From assembly GCF_014192575.1 (NCBI RefSeq), contig NZ_JACHYC010000010.1:62001-126000 (forward strand): a DNA stretch of 64,000 nucleotides, given 5' to 3'. Shown one piece after another: positions 42,010 through 51,853 of this stretch. The first letter of the stretch is position 1; each line of letters starts with the position of its first letter. A program made the position numbers and the translations under genes. Source of the stretch: Variovorax sp. Sphag1AA (GTDB lineage Bacteria; Pseudomonadota; Gammaproteobacteria; Burkholderiales; Burkholderiaceae_C). The notes under the pieces were generated by a model that did no database searches, had not been told where the DNA came from, and saw nothing but the letters and a program-made list of their open reading frames with translations.

Positions 42010-43074
42010 TCAGTGAAGGTTTTCGGCCGTCAGGATCTCGATGCGCGGCTGCACTACGTTGAGCGCGCCGCGCACGTTCTCGCAGAGGGCGCGCAGCACG
42101 CGCGCCGCCGTCGATACGCAGTAATGGATGTCCTGGTGGAGGACGTAGGAAAGGCTGTTGGCCTCAAGCAGTGAGGCATGCGCATCGGTGAAGTCATGCG
42201 CCACCACGCCCGTCCGGGACGTGAGCCCCGCTTGCGAGAGAGCGCGCGCTACGCCCGCGCTGGCGGAGCCCACGTTGTAGATGCCGGCCACGCGCGCGGG
42301 GTCGACCTCGTCGCGCAGCACCTTCAGCAGTGCCTCGCAGGCATCGTCGTCATCGGGCGGCAGGTCGCTGGTGCGCACCATGGTCAGTTCCGGAAAGCGC
42401 TCCTCCAGCGCCTGTGCGAAGCCGATGCCCCGCTCGATCTCGGAAGAAAGCCGTGTCGCCTGCGAGGAAAGCAGGAGCACGTCGCGACGCTTTTCCTGGC
42501 CGGCCATGCGCCCGAGCAACAGGCCAGCGGTGCGTCCGGCAGCGCGGTTGTCGGCGCCGATGTAGGTCTCGCGCATGGAGCCCGCGACGTCCGAGAAGAG
42601 GGTGACCACGTGTACGCCGGCGCGCACGAGTTCGTTTACCGCGCGCTTGATCGGGGGCAGGTCGGGCGCCAGCAGCGCGATGCCTTCGCAATCGCCCACT
42701 TCGGCCAGCTGTTCGGCGAAGCGCGCCGGATCCGTGGTGTCGATACGGTGGGTGACTTCGGTGATGTGGGCATGGCGGAAGTCGCTCGCGGATTGGGCGA
42801 TCTGCCGCTCCACCAATTCGAAGAAGGGGGTCTCTTCGGCGGGCAGCACGAAGGCAAAGCGCGCGTTGGCGCTCTTGCGCGGGCGGCCGGGTTGCTGCTG
42901 GGGGGTGCCCAATTCCTCGACGGCCTGCAGCACGCGCTGGACCGTCTCGGCGTTCACTCCTGGGCGGCGGTTGAGCACCCGATCCACAGTGGCGGTGCCC
43001 ACCCCGGCTGTACGGGCGATGTCGGCGATGGTGGGGGCGGCGGACATGCTTGATGTGGATTTGATGTAGTTCAT
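42010..43074 (-). CDS. LacI family transcriptional regulator (second importer)
   Basis: 354 residues. Helix-turn-helix and hinge: PTIADIARTAGVGTATVDRV, LNRRPGVNAETVQRVLQAVE. The variant VDRVLN and the sensor domain (YIGADNRAAGRTAGLLLGRM, GVVAHDFTDAHASLLEANSL) resemble LacI regulators that bind sugar or polyol ligands. It is followed by the importer genes on the same strand, 59 nt before the binding protein, and should control them. The A/T-rich upstream region (43080-43105) has two ATCAAT repeats but no convincing palindrome. Confidence 0.92.
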   Translation of the reverse strand: MNYIKSTSSMSAAPTIADIARTAGVGTATVDRVLNRRPGVNAETVQRVLQAVEELGTPQQQPGRPRKSANARFAFVLPAEETPFFELVERQIAQSASDFRHAHITEVTHRIDTTDPARFAEQLAEVGDCEGIALLAPDLPPIKRAVNELVRAGVHVVTLFSDVAGSMRETYIGADNRAAGRTAGLLLGRMAGQEKRRDVLLLSSQATRLSSEIERGIGFAQALEERFPELTMVRTSDLPPDDDDACEALLKVLRDEVDPARVAGIYNVGSASAGVARALSQAGLTSRTGVVAHDFTDAHASLLEANSLSYVLHQDIHYCVSTAARVLRALCENVRGALNVVQPRIEILTAENLH

Positions 43075-43206
43075 GCTATTGCCATCAATAATTAAATCAA
43101 TCAGGGTTTTGGAGTATTGGAAAGTCCGCTGCTGCCGCGTTGCGCGTTGACTGGGTTGACGGTTGCGATGCCCAATGCGTGGGTCGCGATCAGGGATCTC
43201 ACAGTC

Positions 43207-43863
43207 ATGCAGAGGCTCAAGATTTGGCGCACGTCCACCTTGTTGCTGAGCGCATACGCCTGCTTCCTTCCCGCCGCGGCCAGCGTTGTCTACCGGCCCG
43301 CCGCGGGCAATCGGCCTCCACAGATCTCCATCAAGGGTGACCTTGTCCAGACGGATATCGAAACCTTTGCGACCATCGCCGAGACCGCGCGACAGGACGC
43401 CGCGACCTTCATGCCGAATGGCCTTGTCAACGTGACCCTCGACAGCCGCGGCGGCAACATCTGGGTGGCCATGTCCATCGGCCGGATCATCCGGAAATAT
43501 TCGTTCATGACACGAGTGGAGGTCGGCGCTTCATGTGTCAGCGCCTGCGTGTATCTGCTGGCAGCGGGGGAGGGGCGATACGTGGGTGGACGGGTCGGCA
43601 TTCATCGCCCCTACCTACCCAACGATGGCGTGACTTCAGCCCGGGCGAAGAAAGCCCAGTACGAGGGCATCAATGCGCAGACGAGGCAGTACCTCGAAGA
43701 GATGGGCTTGCCGAAGTCATTGCATGAACGAATGATGCGAACACCGCCGGATGGTGTGAACTGGCTCTCCGCGCAAGAGCTGTCGGCCTTTGGTCTGACG
43801 AAGATGATCCCGCCGCCACCGAAGCCCGCGAGCCTCGGGCCGCCCGTGACCGGTAGCCCTTGA
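43207..43863 (+). CDS. ClpP/crotonase-fold envelope protein
   Basis: 218 residues. An N-terminal hydrophobic segment (STLLLSAYACFLPAAASVVY) acts as a signal peptide or anchor. The core matches the Clp-protease-like superfamily: VNVTLDSRGGNIWVAMSIGR (SPGGx-like loop), EVGASCVSACVYLLAAGEGR with the candidate nucleophile Ser in SxC-V-S-A-C, and VGIHRPYLP with a candidate His. Proteins of this type are ClpP-related predicted proteases of unknown substrate. An ATG at 43117 would add 30 residues and spoil the signal peptide, so I use 43207; the ribosome binding site is weak. Confidence 0.75.
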   Translation: MQRLKIWRTSTLLLSAYACFLPAAASVVYRPAAGNRPPQISIKGDLVQTDIETFATIAETARQDAATFMPNGLVNVTLDSRGGNIWVAMSIGRIIRKYSFMTRVEVGASCVSACVYLLAAGEGRYVGGRVGIHRPYLPNDGVTSARAKKAQYEGINAQTRQYLEEMGLPKSLHERMMRTPPDGVNWLSAQELSAFGLTKMIPPPPKPASLGPPVTGSP

Positions 43864-43866
43864 TCG

Positions 43867-44745
43867 TCAAGCCCAGGCTTCGAGCACCGCGCTGCGGACC
43901 GCTTCGACCGCCGCGTTCCGGCTGCCGCCGGCCGGCGCCACCCAGCACAGCCAGGTGTGCGACCGCCAGCCTTGCCAGATTGCGAGTTCCGACTGGCGCT
44001 CGGCCTGTTCCGCCTGATCGAGACGCAGCAGCCCCGCGCCAAGTCCGCTCGCAACCATCGCGCGCATGGCGCTTTCGCTGTCGGCGGTCTGCGTCGGTCG
44101 GTACTCGCGGCCGATGCTCGCGAACAGACCGTCGAGATGCGCGCGCAGGATGCATGACGGCGGCGTGCCCACCCACGGCAGGCTGGTAAGGGTCTCGAGG
44201 CTGAGCGAGGGGTGCGCCTTTGCAAGCGATGGCGGCAGCGTGACGACCAGATCGACGACGCCGAGCCGCTGGACGGCCAGGCCGTCGATGTCCTCGCTGT
44301 CGCTCAACGCGTAGGCGCAGTCCAGTTCGCCGCGCCGCACGCCTTCGAGCGTCTGGTGCGACAAGCCCTGCTGCAGTTGCAGCGTCACTTGCGGATGCCG
44401 CTCGGCCAGCTTGACCAGCACATTGCCGAGCCGCAGCGCCACCGGGTCGACCACCGTGCCGAAGCGGACCACGCCCTGCGCCGCGCCACGGAGCTGCTCC
44501 GCCGTCGAGCGCATGCGCGTCGCCGAGGCCAACGTGCGCTCGGCCTCTTCGAGAAGGCTCAGTCCGGCTTCGGTCGGCGTCATGCCGCGTGGCGTGCGTT
44601 CGAAGAGCTTGACGCCGAGTTCGTCTTCCAGGGCCTTGAGCTGCGCGCTCACTGCGGGTGCGCTCGTGAAGACGCGCTCGGCCGCGCGGGTCAGGCTGCC
44701 TTCCCGGGCGATCGCGACGAAGGTCTTGAGTTGATAGAGCTCCAT
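43867..44745 (-). CDS. LysR-type transcriptional regulator
   Basis: 292 residues. Helix-turn-helix MELYQLKTFVAIAREGSLTR, AAERVFTSAPAVSAQLKALE, LGVKLFERTPRGMTPTEAG, then the substrate-binding domain (VRFGTVVDPVALRLGNVLVK, LVVTLPPSLAKAHPSLS). It is divergent from the EamA exporter gene across 132 nt, the usual regulator/target layout. Its end nearly touches the convergent ClpP-like gene. Confidence 0.92.
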   Translation of the reverse strand: MELYQLKTFVAIAREGSLTRAAERVFTSAPAVSAQLKALEDELGVKLFERTPRGMTPTEAGLSLLEEAERTLASATRMRSTAEQLRGAAQGVVRFGTVVDPVALRLGNVLVKLAERHPQVTLQLQQGLSHQTLEGVRRGELDCAYALSDSEDIDGLAVQRLGVVDLVVTLPPSLAKAHPSLSLETLTSLPWVGTPPSCILRAHLDGLFASIGREYRPTQTADSESAMRAMVASGLGAGLLRLDQAEQAERQSELAIWQGWRSHTWLCWVAPAGGSRNAAVEAVRSAVLEAWA

Positions 44746-44877
44746 GCCGCAAATTGTGCGTGCGTTGGCCCTTGGCGGCCATTCGCAAATCCTGAGGGCC
44801 CCGTCCAAAGAAACGAATGGTCGGCGTCGCCATCGGCGCCCATGCTTCGGACATCGATTCAACGTCCAAGGCATTCC

Positions 44878-45858
44878 ATGACAACGCAATCTCGCCCACT
44901 CGGCATTGCCGCGCTGCTTCTCGCCACATCTGCATGGGGCGGCATGTTCCTCGTCAGCAAGGGCGTGCTGCAGCACGTCGATCCTTTCTGGCTCACGCTG
45001 ATCCGCTACAGCCTTTCTGCCGTGCTCTTCGTTGCGCTGCTCGCACCGCGCGGCGCTGCGCCGTGGCTCAAGCTGCGGGCGCACGCGCTGCCGCTGGCGG
45101 TGCGAGGCGTCGCGGGCTTCGGCGTGTTCAGCGTCATGATGCTGACCGGACTTGCGCACTCCGTGCCCTCGCACGGCGCGATCATCATGGCCACGACACC
45201 CATGACGACGCAATTGCTGCGCTGGGCGCTCGACGGTGTTCGCCCCTCCCGCACCACATTGCTGACCAGCCTGCTGGCGCTGGCGGGCGTGATGATCGTC
45301 TCGGGAGCGCTCTCGTCGCATGGCGCGAGCGCGGGCGAATCCACCGCGTTCGGCGATGCGATGGCCTTCGTGGGCACGCTGGGCTGGGTCTGGTACACGC
45401 GTGGCGCCGCGCAGTTCGCCAACAAGCTCGACGTCGTGGAATACAGCGCGCTGACAGTGCTCGCTTCCTGGCCGCTGCTTCTGCTCGGTGCCGTCGTCGC
45501 GACCGCCGCGGGCGTGGCAGGGCTACCGACCACACCGGGCCTGGTGTCGTCCTGGCACGCACTGGCCTACGTGGGCCTGGTGTCTTCCGCGCTGGCCGTG
45601 CTCGCGTTCAACTTCGGCGTGCGCACGATGGGCACGATCACCAGCACGGCTTTCCTGAACTTCGTTCCGGTCTCCGCACTGCTGATGAGCATCGCGCTCG
45701 GCAAGTTTCCGGCGGGCAACGAACTGGTGGGCATGGCGATGGTGGTCGGCGCTTTGCTGATCCACACCGCAAGCAGCCGCGCAGGGGCTGCCATGCCGGC
45801 ACGCCCGATCCAGCCGGTCAAGGCCCAGGTACGCGGCGTTTGCGGCGCCGCGTCGTGA
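44878..45858 (+). CDS. EamA/RhaT-type DMT family exporter
   Basis: 326 residues, about ten membrane segments in two EamA repeats (first: LGIAALLLATSAWGGMFLVS; second: LGWVWYTRGAAQFANKL and SALAVLAFNFGVRTMGTITS). The family exports amino acids or other small metabolites. It is divergent from a LysR gene that probably induces it. A Pro/Gln tail of about 20 residues follows the last helix. Confidence 0.9.
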   Translation: MTTQSRPLGIAALLLATSAWGGMFLVSKGVLQHVDPFWLTLIRYSLSAVLFVALLAPRGAAPWLKLRAHALPLAVRGVAGFGVFSVMMLTGLAHSVPSHGAIIMATTPMTTQLLRWALDGVRPSRTTLLTSLLALAGVMIVSGALSSHGASAGESTAFGDAMAFVGTLGWVWYTRGAAQFANKLDVVEYSALTVLASWPLLLLGAVVATAAGVAGLPTTPGLVSSWHALAYVGLVSSALAVLAFNFGVRTMGTITSTAFLNFVPVSALLMSIALGKFPAGNELVGMAMVVGALLIHTASSRAGAAMPARPIQPVKAQVRGVCGAAS

Positions 45859-45867
45859 AGAACGCGC

Positions 45868-47445
45868 TCAATCCCGCCTGGCGCCGCCCGCGCTCAGCTC
45901 GGCCCAATCGAGTTCCTGGACCAGCACGCGGAATGCGTCATCGCCGATCACATCGTCGCGCCGCATCTCGAATGCACGCTGCCGTGCGACCGCGATGGCA
46001 CGGCGCCTGAGTGGGCCGCCCGGCACATCGTCGATGCGTACCTCATGCGCCTCGCTGGTGTTCAACTCGACGATGGCGCCGTACTCCTTGCGCAGCAGCT
46101 TCGCGGAAAGCGTGTCGTCGTCCTTGATGGCATCGAGCAGCGCGCCATAGGCATGCGCACGCCCCAGCCGAACCTCGCGGGCGACCGGGTCGTCGTCGGT
46201 CAGGCCAAGCCGCCTGATCAGCGGACCGATCGTCAACCCTTGCAGCACCAGCGTGCCGAGCACCACTGCAAACGCACACAGCAGGATCAGGTCGCGATAC
46301 GGGAAGGGCGATCCGTTCGTCAGGGTCTCGGGAATGGCGAACGCCGCCGCCAGCGTGACGATGCCGCGCATGCCGGCCCAGGAGAGCACCACGGCGCTGC
46401 CGACCACCGGACGAGGCCGCGCATCGCCAGTTTCGACGGTGCTGGTGCTGTTGGCGCGACGATGCGTCAGCGCCTTGTAGCTCATCACCCAGGCAAAGCG
46501 CGCCGCGATGGTCACGGCGAGCACCACCGCCGCGGTGACCATCGCATCGGTGCGGGAGCCGCCGGTTTCGAGCCGCTCCCAGATCGGACGCAACTGCATG
46601 CCGATCAGGACAAACGCAAAGGCGTTGAGCACGAAGACCACCGTCTCCCACACCGCGAAGATCGGCACGCGCATGTGCGCCGGCATCTGTGTGCCGCCAC
46701 GACGCGCGACCGTCATGGCATACGCCACCAGCGTGAGGATGCCGGACAGGCCAATGGCCTCGGCCGCGATCCACACGCCGAAGGTGAGGGAGAACTGCAC
46801 GATCAGTGCGATCGGCACCTCGCGCAGCCCCGACGTCAACGGCCGCAGCACGAAGGCACATCCCACGCCCGCCGCGAGGCTGCCGAACACCGTGAGGAGA
46901 AACACCGGTGCGAAGCTGGCGAACCCGAGGTGGCCGGCCAGCACGGTCATGATCGCGAGCCGGTAGACCAAGAGCGCGCTCGCATCGTTCAGCAGGCTTT
47001 CACCTTCGAGGATCTTCAGCAGCTTGTGCGGCAGCTTGACCTGGCGCATGACTGCGGTGGCGGCAGCGGCATCAGGCGGCGCGACGATCGCGCCCAACGC
47101 GATGGCGACCGGCCACGGCATCTCGGGGATCAGCCAGCGAACGGTGAATGCGACCGCGACCACCGTCGTGCCGACCGCGGCAATGACGAGACCGGCAATC
47201 GGACGCCAGTTCAACCGCAGGTCGCGCAACGAGGTGTCGTAGGCCGCATCCAGAAGCACGGGCGCGACGAAGAGCGTCAACGCGAGTTCGGGGTCGAGCG
47301 TCCAGTTCGGACTGGCGGGCACGAAAGCCAGGGCAGCACCGCCGAGCGCGAGCAGGGTCGGGTACGGCGCCCCCACTTTGCGCGCCAACGCGGCGAGCAA
47401 GGCCGCGCCGAGCAGCAGGATGATGATCCATTCGAATGTGGCCAT
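45868..47445 (-). CDS. Cation/proton antiporter, CPA1 (NhaP-like) family
   Basis: 525 residues with about twelve membrane segments. Family signatures: NWTLDPELALTLFVAPVLLD, ALGAIVAPPDAAAATAVMRQ, and LEGESLLNDASALLVYRLAI with the ion-binding Asn-Asp. The C-terminal cytoplasmic tail (about 430-525) is hydrophilic and helical. It exchanges Na+ or K+ for protons across the inner membrane. It is divergent from the sigma-54 activator gene, with a strong inverted repeat between them. Confidence 0.92.
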   Translation of the reverse strand: MATFEWIIILLLGAALLAALARKVGAPYPTLLALGGAALAFVPASPNWTLDPELALTLFVAPVLLDAAYDTSLRDLRLNWRPIAGLVIAAVGTTVVAVAFTVRWLIPEMPWPVAIALGAIVAPPDAAAATAVMRQVKLPHKLLKILEGESLLNDASALLVYRLAIMTVLAGHLGFASFAPVFLLTVFGSLAAGVGCAFVLRPLTSGLREVPIALIVQFSLTFGVWIAAEAIGLSGILTLVAYAMTVARRGGTQMPAHMRVPIFAVWETVVFVLNAFAFVLIGMQLRPIWERLETGGSRTDAMVTAAVVLAVTIAARFAWVMSYKALTHRRANSTSTVETGDARPRPVVGSAVVLSWAGMRGIVTLAAAFAIPETLTNGSPFPYRDLILLCAFAVVLGTLVLQGLTIGPLIRRLGLTDDDPVAREVRLGRAHAYGALLDAIKDDDTLSAKLLRKEYGAIVELNTSEAHEVRIDDVPGGPLRRRAIAVARQRAFEMRRDDVIGDDAFRVLVQELDWAELSAGGARRD

Positions 47446-47461
47446 GGTTCGATGCGTCCTT

Positions 47462-47487
47462 TTCGAGGCGGCATGCTACGCCTCGAA
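47462..47487 (+). repeat. Perfect 9-bp inverted repeat between antiporter and dmpR-like gene
   Basis: TTCGAGGCG and CGCCTCGAA flank an 8-nt loop in the 123-nt divergent region. It could be an operator for either gene or an mRNA hairpin; no T tract follows. Confidence 0.6.
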
Positions 47488-47568
47488 GCGCAGGGCTCAT
47501 GCACCCGGTGCTAGGATTCCCGGCGCACCTGCAGTGCGGTCCCGCCACCATCATTCCAAGGAGACAAC

Positions 47569-49206
<1,638 letters not shown>

Positions 49207-49587
49207 CTAGGGTCGCGCACACGCTTGTTTTCAACGGAGCCTTCTGCCCAACCAGTTCTGCCTTGTTTCGCGGCCACCCCTGGTTGTACGTCGGGGCCTT
49301 CACTCGTAGTTAGGGGGAGCGCGTGAGCGGCTTGGCAGCGGTTGCAGACGTTCAATGTGGTGAGTGCGGAAGTCCGGAAACTCCCGTGCTGCAGTCACTT
49401 CCTTCACCCGCGTCTGGTGACCCTGCGGGACGTCGCATAGATGCCCGAAGCCGACTGTCGGACCGTTCCAAAGCGGGCGATCAATGCCGACAGCGTTCGC
49501 TGTTGTGTGGAACCGTGTCAGCGCTCGCATTCATCTTGCCAAAGGGTAAGCGTCGGCTGCTTCAATTTCGCGGACTCACACGGAAGA
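49207..49587 (+). other. Intergenic region, left end of the inserted block
   Basis: 381 nt with no frame of convincing coding character. It contains the first copy of a degenerate repeat (49408-49469) whose other copy is at 50951-51004. Nothing resembling a terminator for the regulator gene is clear. Confidence 0.5.
49408..49469 (+). repeat. Degenerate dispersed repeat, copy A
   Basis: Shares TGCGGGACGTCGCA, TGCCCGAAG and CGGACCGTTCC in the same order and spacing with copy B at 50951-51004, apart from an 8-nt insertion here (CCGACTGT). Roughly 46 of 54 aligned bases agree by eye. Confidence 0.6.
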
Positions 49588-50640
49588 TCAGGCGATGGCT
49601 GACATCGCATGTGGGTTGAGGCCCTTACCAATCATGAACCGACGGATCTGCTCCCACGTTTCGCACAGCTTTGCGCTGTGCAGCGCCTCCTCACCTGGAT
49701 GGAATTGCTCCTCAACGCTATGAGGCGCGCTCCAGTCGCGGTTCATCGACTTCAAAGCGAACTCTGTAAAGATCGAGGAAAGTTCATAAAACTGCTGCGG
49801 GTAGACCTCGCGAAGGCTTTGCACGCGCTCGTTGATGGCGGCAATGTCCATTGCGAACGTAAGCAGCACGTCGGCCCGTGTCTGGTGTTCGGCGGGTTGC
49901 ACTCCTAGCTTCTTAAGCATCTGAACGAACATGGGAAAGTCCCTGTTCTCGACCCAGCCATCCGGTGGCGGCGACTCCAGCAACACCGAGGTGAACGCTC
50001 TACTTACGCCAAGAAATGAAGCGCGACTCGCCTCCCTAACCAGAAGGTTGCGAATCTTCTTCGCCGTGTAGAGGTTAGCGGGACTAACATTTCCAAACAT
50101 TAGCCGGTACAAGGGATCGTCGGCTTGGCCTCTCCCTTGCAAGAACGCGGACAGCATTTGAAATTCGGGCGCGCGCAGACCCGAACCGCACTGATCCACC
50201 TGCAGGGGTCCCGTTCCGCTGAATCTAAAATCCGGCGATAGGAATCGCCGCACCCCGGTTTTCCAGTGGACGTCCTCGCCTTCCTGGTAGTTCCATAGAA
50301 ACATCAGCTGGAGTTCGGGATCTTCGGTGCCGGCGTGGCGGCGATAGGTTTGCCCTAACCATTTTTGGAAAGTCGGCAGATTCTCGCCTTCCAAGCTGAA
50401 GTAGTGATCCTCCTGCGCGTACCACGCGACGCAGTCGCGCTTTAGATCTTCAATCAAGAGAAGACCAGTGCGGACATCGCCGCTAAAGGCCACGTAGGCG
50501 TTCTTCCAAAGCTTGTGCAGCTTGCGAACGCAATTGAAGTAACGTGGAGTCCTTGTCTTGTCTTTGAAAGGAAATGTCACTTGCACATCGGCAATGCAGG
50601 TGGCTCCGTTGAAAGCGTTTGCAGCTACGACCCAAGTCAT
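49588..50640 (-). CDS. Proteasome/HslV-like Ntn hydrolase, stand-alone
   Basis: About 350 residues. If translation starts at the second ATG the protein begins M-TWVVAANAFNGATCIAD, so Met removal would expose Thr1. Hand alignment with HslV (M-TTIVSV...GGDGQAT...NVKKVRRLY) puts Asp17 on Asp17, Gln19 on Gln19, Thr21 on Thr21, and Lys39 on catalytic Lys33, then NAYVAFSGDVRTGLLLIEDL against VIAGFAGGTADAFTLFELF. The C-terminal 200 residues are longer than in HslV and unrecognised. No ATPase partner (HslU, ARC/Mpa) is adjacent. It lies in a block of unrelated, somewhat lower-GC genes; the A/T-rich third codon positions differ from the dmp genes. Family assignment is by eye and not confirmed by search. 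Confidence 0.7.
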   Translation of the reverse strand: MTWVVAANAFNGATCIADVQVTFPFKDKTRTPRYFNCVRKLHKLWKNAYVAFSGDVRTGLLLIEDLKRDCVAWYAQEDHYFSLEGENLPTFQKWLGQTYRRHAGTEDPELQLMFLWNYQEGEDVHWKTGVRRFLSPDFRFSGTGPLQVDQCGSGLRAPEFQMLSAFLQGRGQADDPLYRLMFGNVSPANLYTAKKIRNLLVREASRASFLGVSRAFTSVLLESPPPDGWVENRDFPMFVQMLKKLGVQPAEHQTRADVLLTFAMDIAAINERVQSLREVYPQQFYELSSIFTEFALKSMNRDWSAPHSVEEQFHPGEEALHSAKLCETWEQIRRFMIGKGLNPHAMSAIA

Positions 50641-50643
50641 CAA

Positions 50644-51052
50644 ACCAATATAGCAAATGCGAAATCGACGTCCAGCTAAGTGAGCTTGCCTTAGCTAAGG
50701 CGCTTGTCGAGTTCAGCCGTGAAGTCGCCGCCGCCACTTACATCTCGTGGGTTGCCAATGTTGCTCATCGGGTTCCTTCGGTAAGGAGCATTTGTCCGGT
50801 GCCACGCGCAACGCGACCGCTCCTTGAGCTGTCTGCCGCTCGCGGCCGATGCCTGCCTCTCGCTCTAGGCTCCCACGCAGCGATAGCGGTCGATCAGCCT
50901 GGCTAGAAAGAGTGTCCGGAAGCTAGCGCTCTGCGGTCGTTCCCGCAGTCCACGCCTGGCAACCGTGCGGGACGTCGCAGCGGTGCCCGAAGCGGACCGT
51001 TCCGGCTATAACGCTTTCAAGCGCCACTAAGTCTGCCTCGAGGCTAAATCTG
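50644..51052 (+). other. Intergenic region with repeat copy B
   Basis: 409 nt between the divergent Ntn-hydrolase and TraB-like genes. No supported gene on either strand. It holds degenerate repeat copy B and should contain both promoters, which I could not place. Confidence 0.5.
50951..51004 (+). repeat. Degenerate dispersed repeat, copy B
   Basis: Same-orientation counterpart of 49408-49469. Both copies lie in spacers flanking the Ntn-hydrolase gene. Confidence 0.6.
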
Positions 51053-51703
51053 ATGCGTATATCGCTGATCGGAACTGTCCACGCCGAAAATGGACGCGCC
51101 AACTTGGCGGAATTGCAGACGATCCTTGAACGCCTTCAACCGGACGTCATCTTTGCTGAAATTCCCACTGCCAATCTTGCTGACTATCTCGACGGCTCTC
51201 ACGGCAATCTCGAGTCTGCTGCCGTTGCCCTTTACCGCGAGCGCCGCCCAGTCAACGTTGTGCCTGTGGACTTGCACAAACCAAGCGACAAGTTCTTTAG
51301 AGAATCTGAGGAGATGTTCAAGAAGGTCGAAAGGACGAGCCCTGAATATCGCCGTCTGATAGACCAAAACAGCTTCGACACGCGAGATCACGGTTTTCCA
51401 TACCTCAACAGCGATTGCTGCGCCCAAGCATGGGCAGCCATGTACGACGAGGCGCGTGCAACCGTCGAATGGATCGGCGACGCCAGATTGCGACAGATCT
51501 ACTCTCTATGGAGCGAGACAAATGACCGTCGCGAGACAGGAATGCTAGAGAACATTGGTGGCTATTGCATCCGCGGTGCACTCTCTCATGGAGTGCTTCT
51601 CATTGGTGCTGGACACAGGAAAGCCATGGTGGAGAAGGTGCAGCAGCAACGAGACATCGGTGCACCAGGAGTTTCATGGAAACTTGAAAGCCCTCTGGAC
51701 TAG
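51053..51703 (+). CDS. TraB/PrgY-like (EreA/ChaN superfamily) protein
   Basis: 216 residues. The N-terminal motif RISLIGTVHAENGRANLAEL, then LQPDVIFAEIPTANLADY, and the C-terminal GVLLIGAGHRKAMVEKVQQQ match the layout GxxH ... E ... GxGH of the TraB/TIKI/ChaN group, predicted metal-dependent hydrolases; TIKI members are proteases. The fold is a guess from these three motifs. No signal peptide or membrane segment, so cytoplasmic. It is a single gene, divergent from the Ntn hydrolase and convergent with the trypsin-like gene. Confidence 0.65.
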   Translation: MRISLIGTVHAENGRANLAELQTILERLQPDVIFAEIPTANLADYLDGSHGNLESAAVALYRERRPVNVVPVDLHKPSDKFFRESEEMFKKVERTSPEYRRLIDQNSFDTRDHGFPYLNSDCCAQAWAAMYDEARATVEWIGDARLRQIYSLWSETNDRRETGMLENIGGYCIRGALSHGVLLIGAGHRKAMVEKVQQQRDIGAPGVSWKLESPLD

Positions 51704-51853
51704 ATGGCGTGAGGAAATGTCCGCTGGCCGAGCTCGGACGCCGCACTGCAGAGTTAGCCGCCCTTCCGCCACCCAATCACGACCGCGGCTCTAGTGCGCG
51801 AGACGTTGATGATCTGAAAATGGCGCTAGGTGGCGTGAACCGCGGGTTGGGAA

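Noticed and set aside
46045..47514. 489-codon plus-strand frame over the antiporter
   Set aside because: Extreme His/Arg/Gln content; the minus strand has antiporter motifs and membrane helices.
49323..49619. 98-codon plus-strand frame at the left edge of the block
   Set aside because: No ribosome binding site, crosses a degenerate repeat and overlaps the Ntn-hydrolase 3' end.
50619..50906. 95-codon plus-strand frame in the block
   Set aside because: Begins inside the Ntn-hydrolase 5' end, with no ribosome site and no coding composition.
49280..51780. Integron attC-like GTTAGG/GTTAGC strings in the spacers of the block
   Set aside because: Partner R sites and the expected hairpins were not found, gene orientation is mixed and no integrase is present; chance matches are likely.
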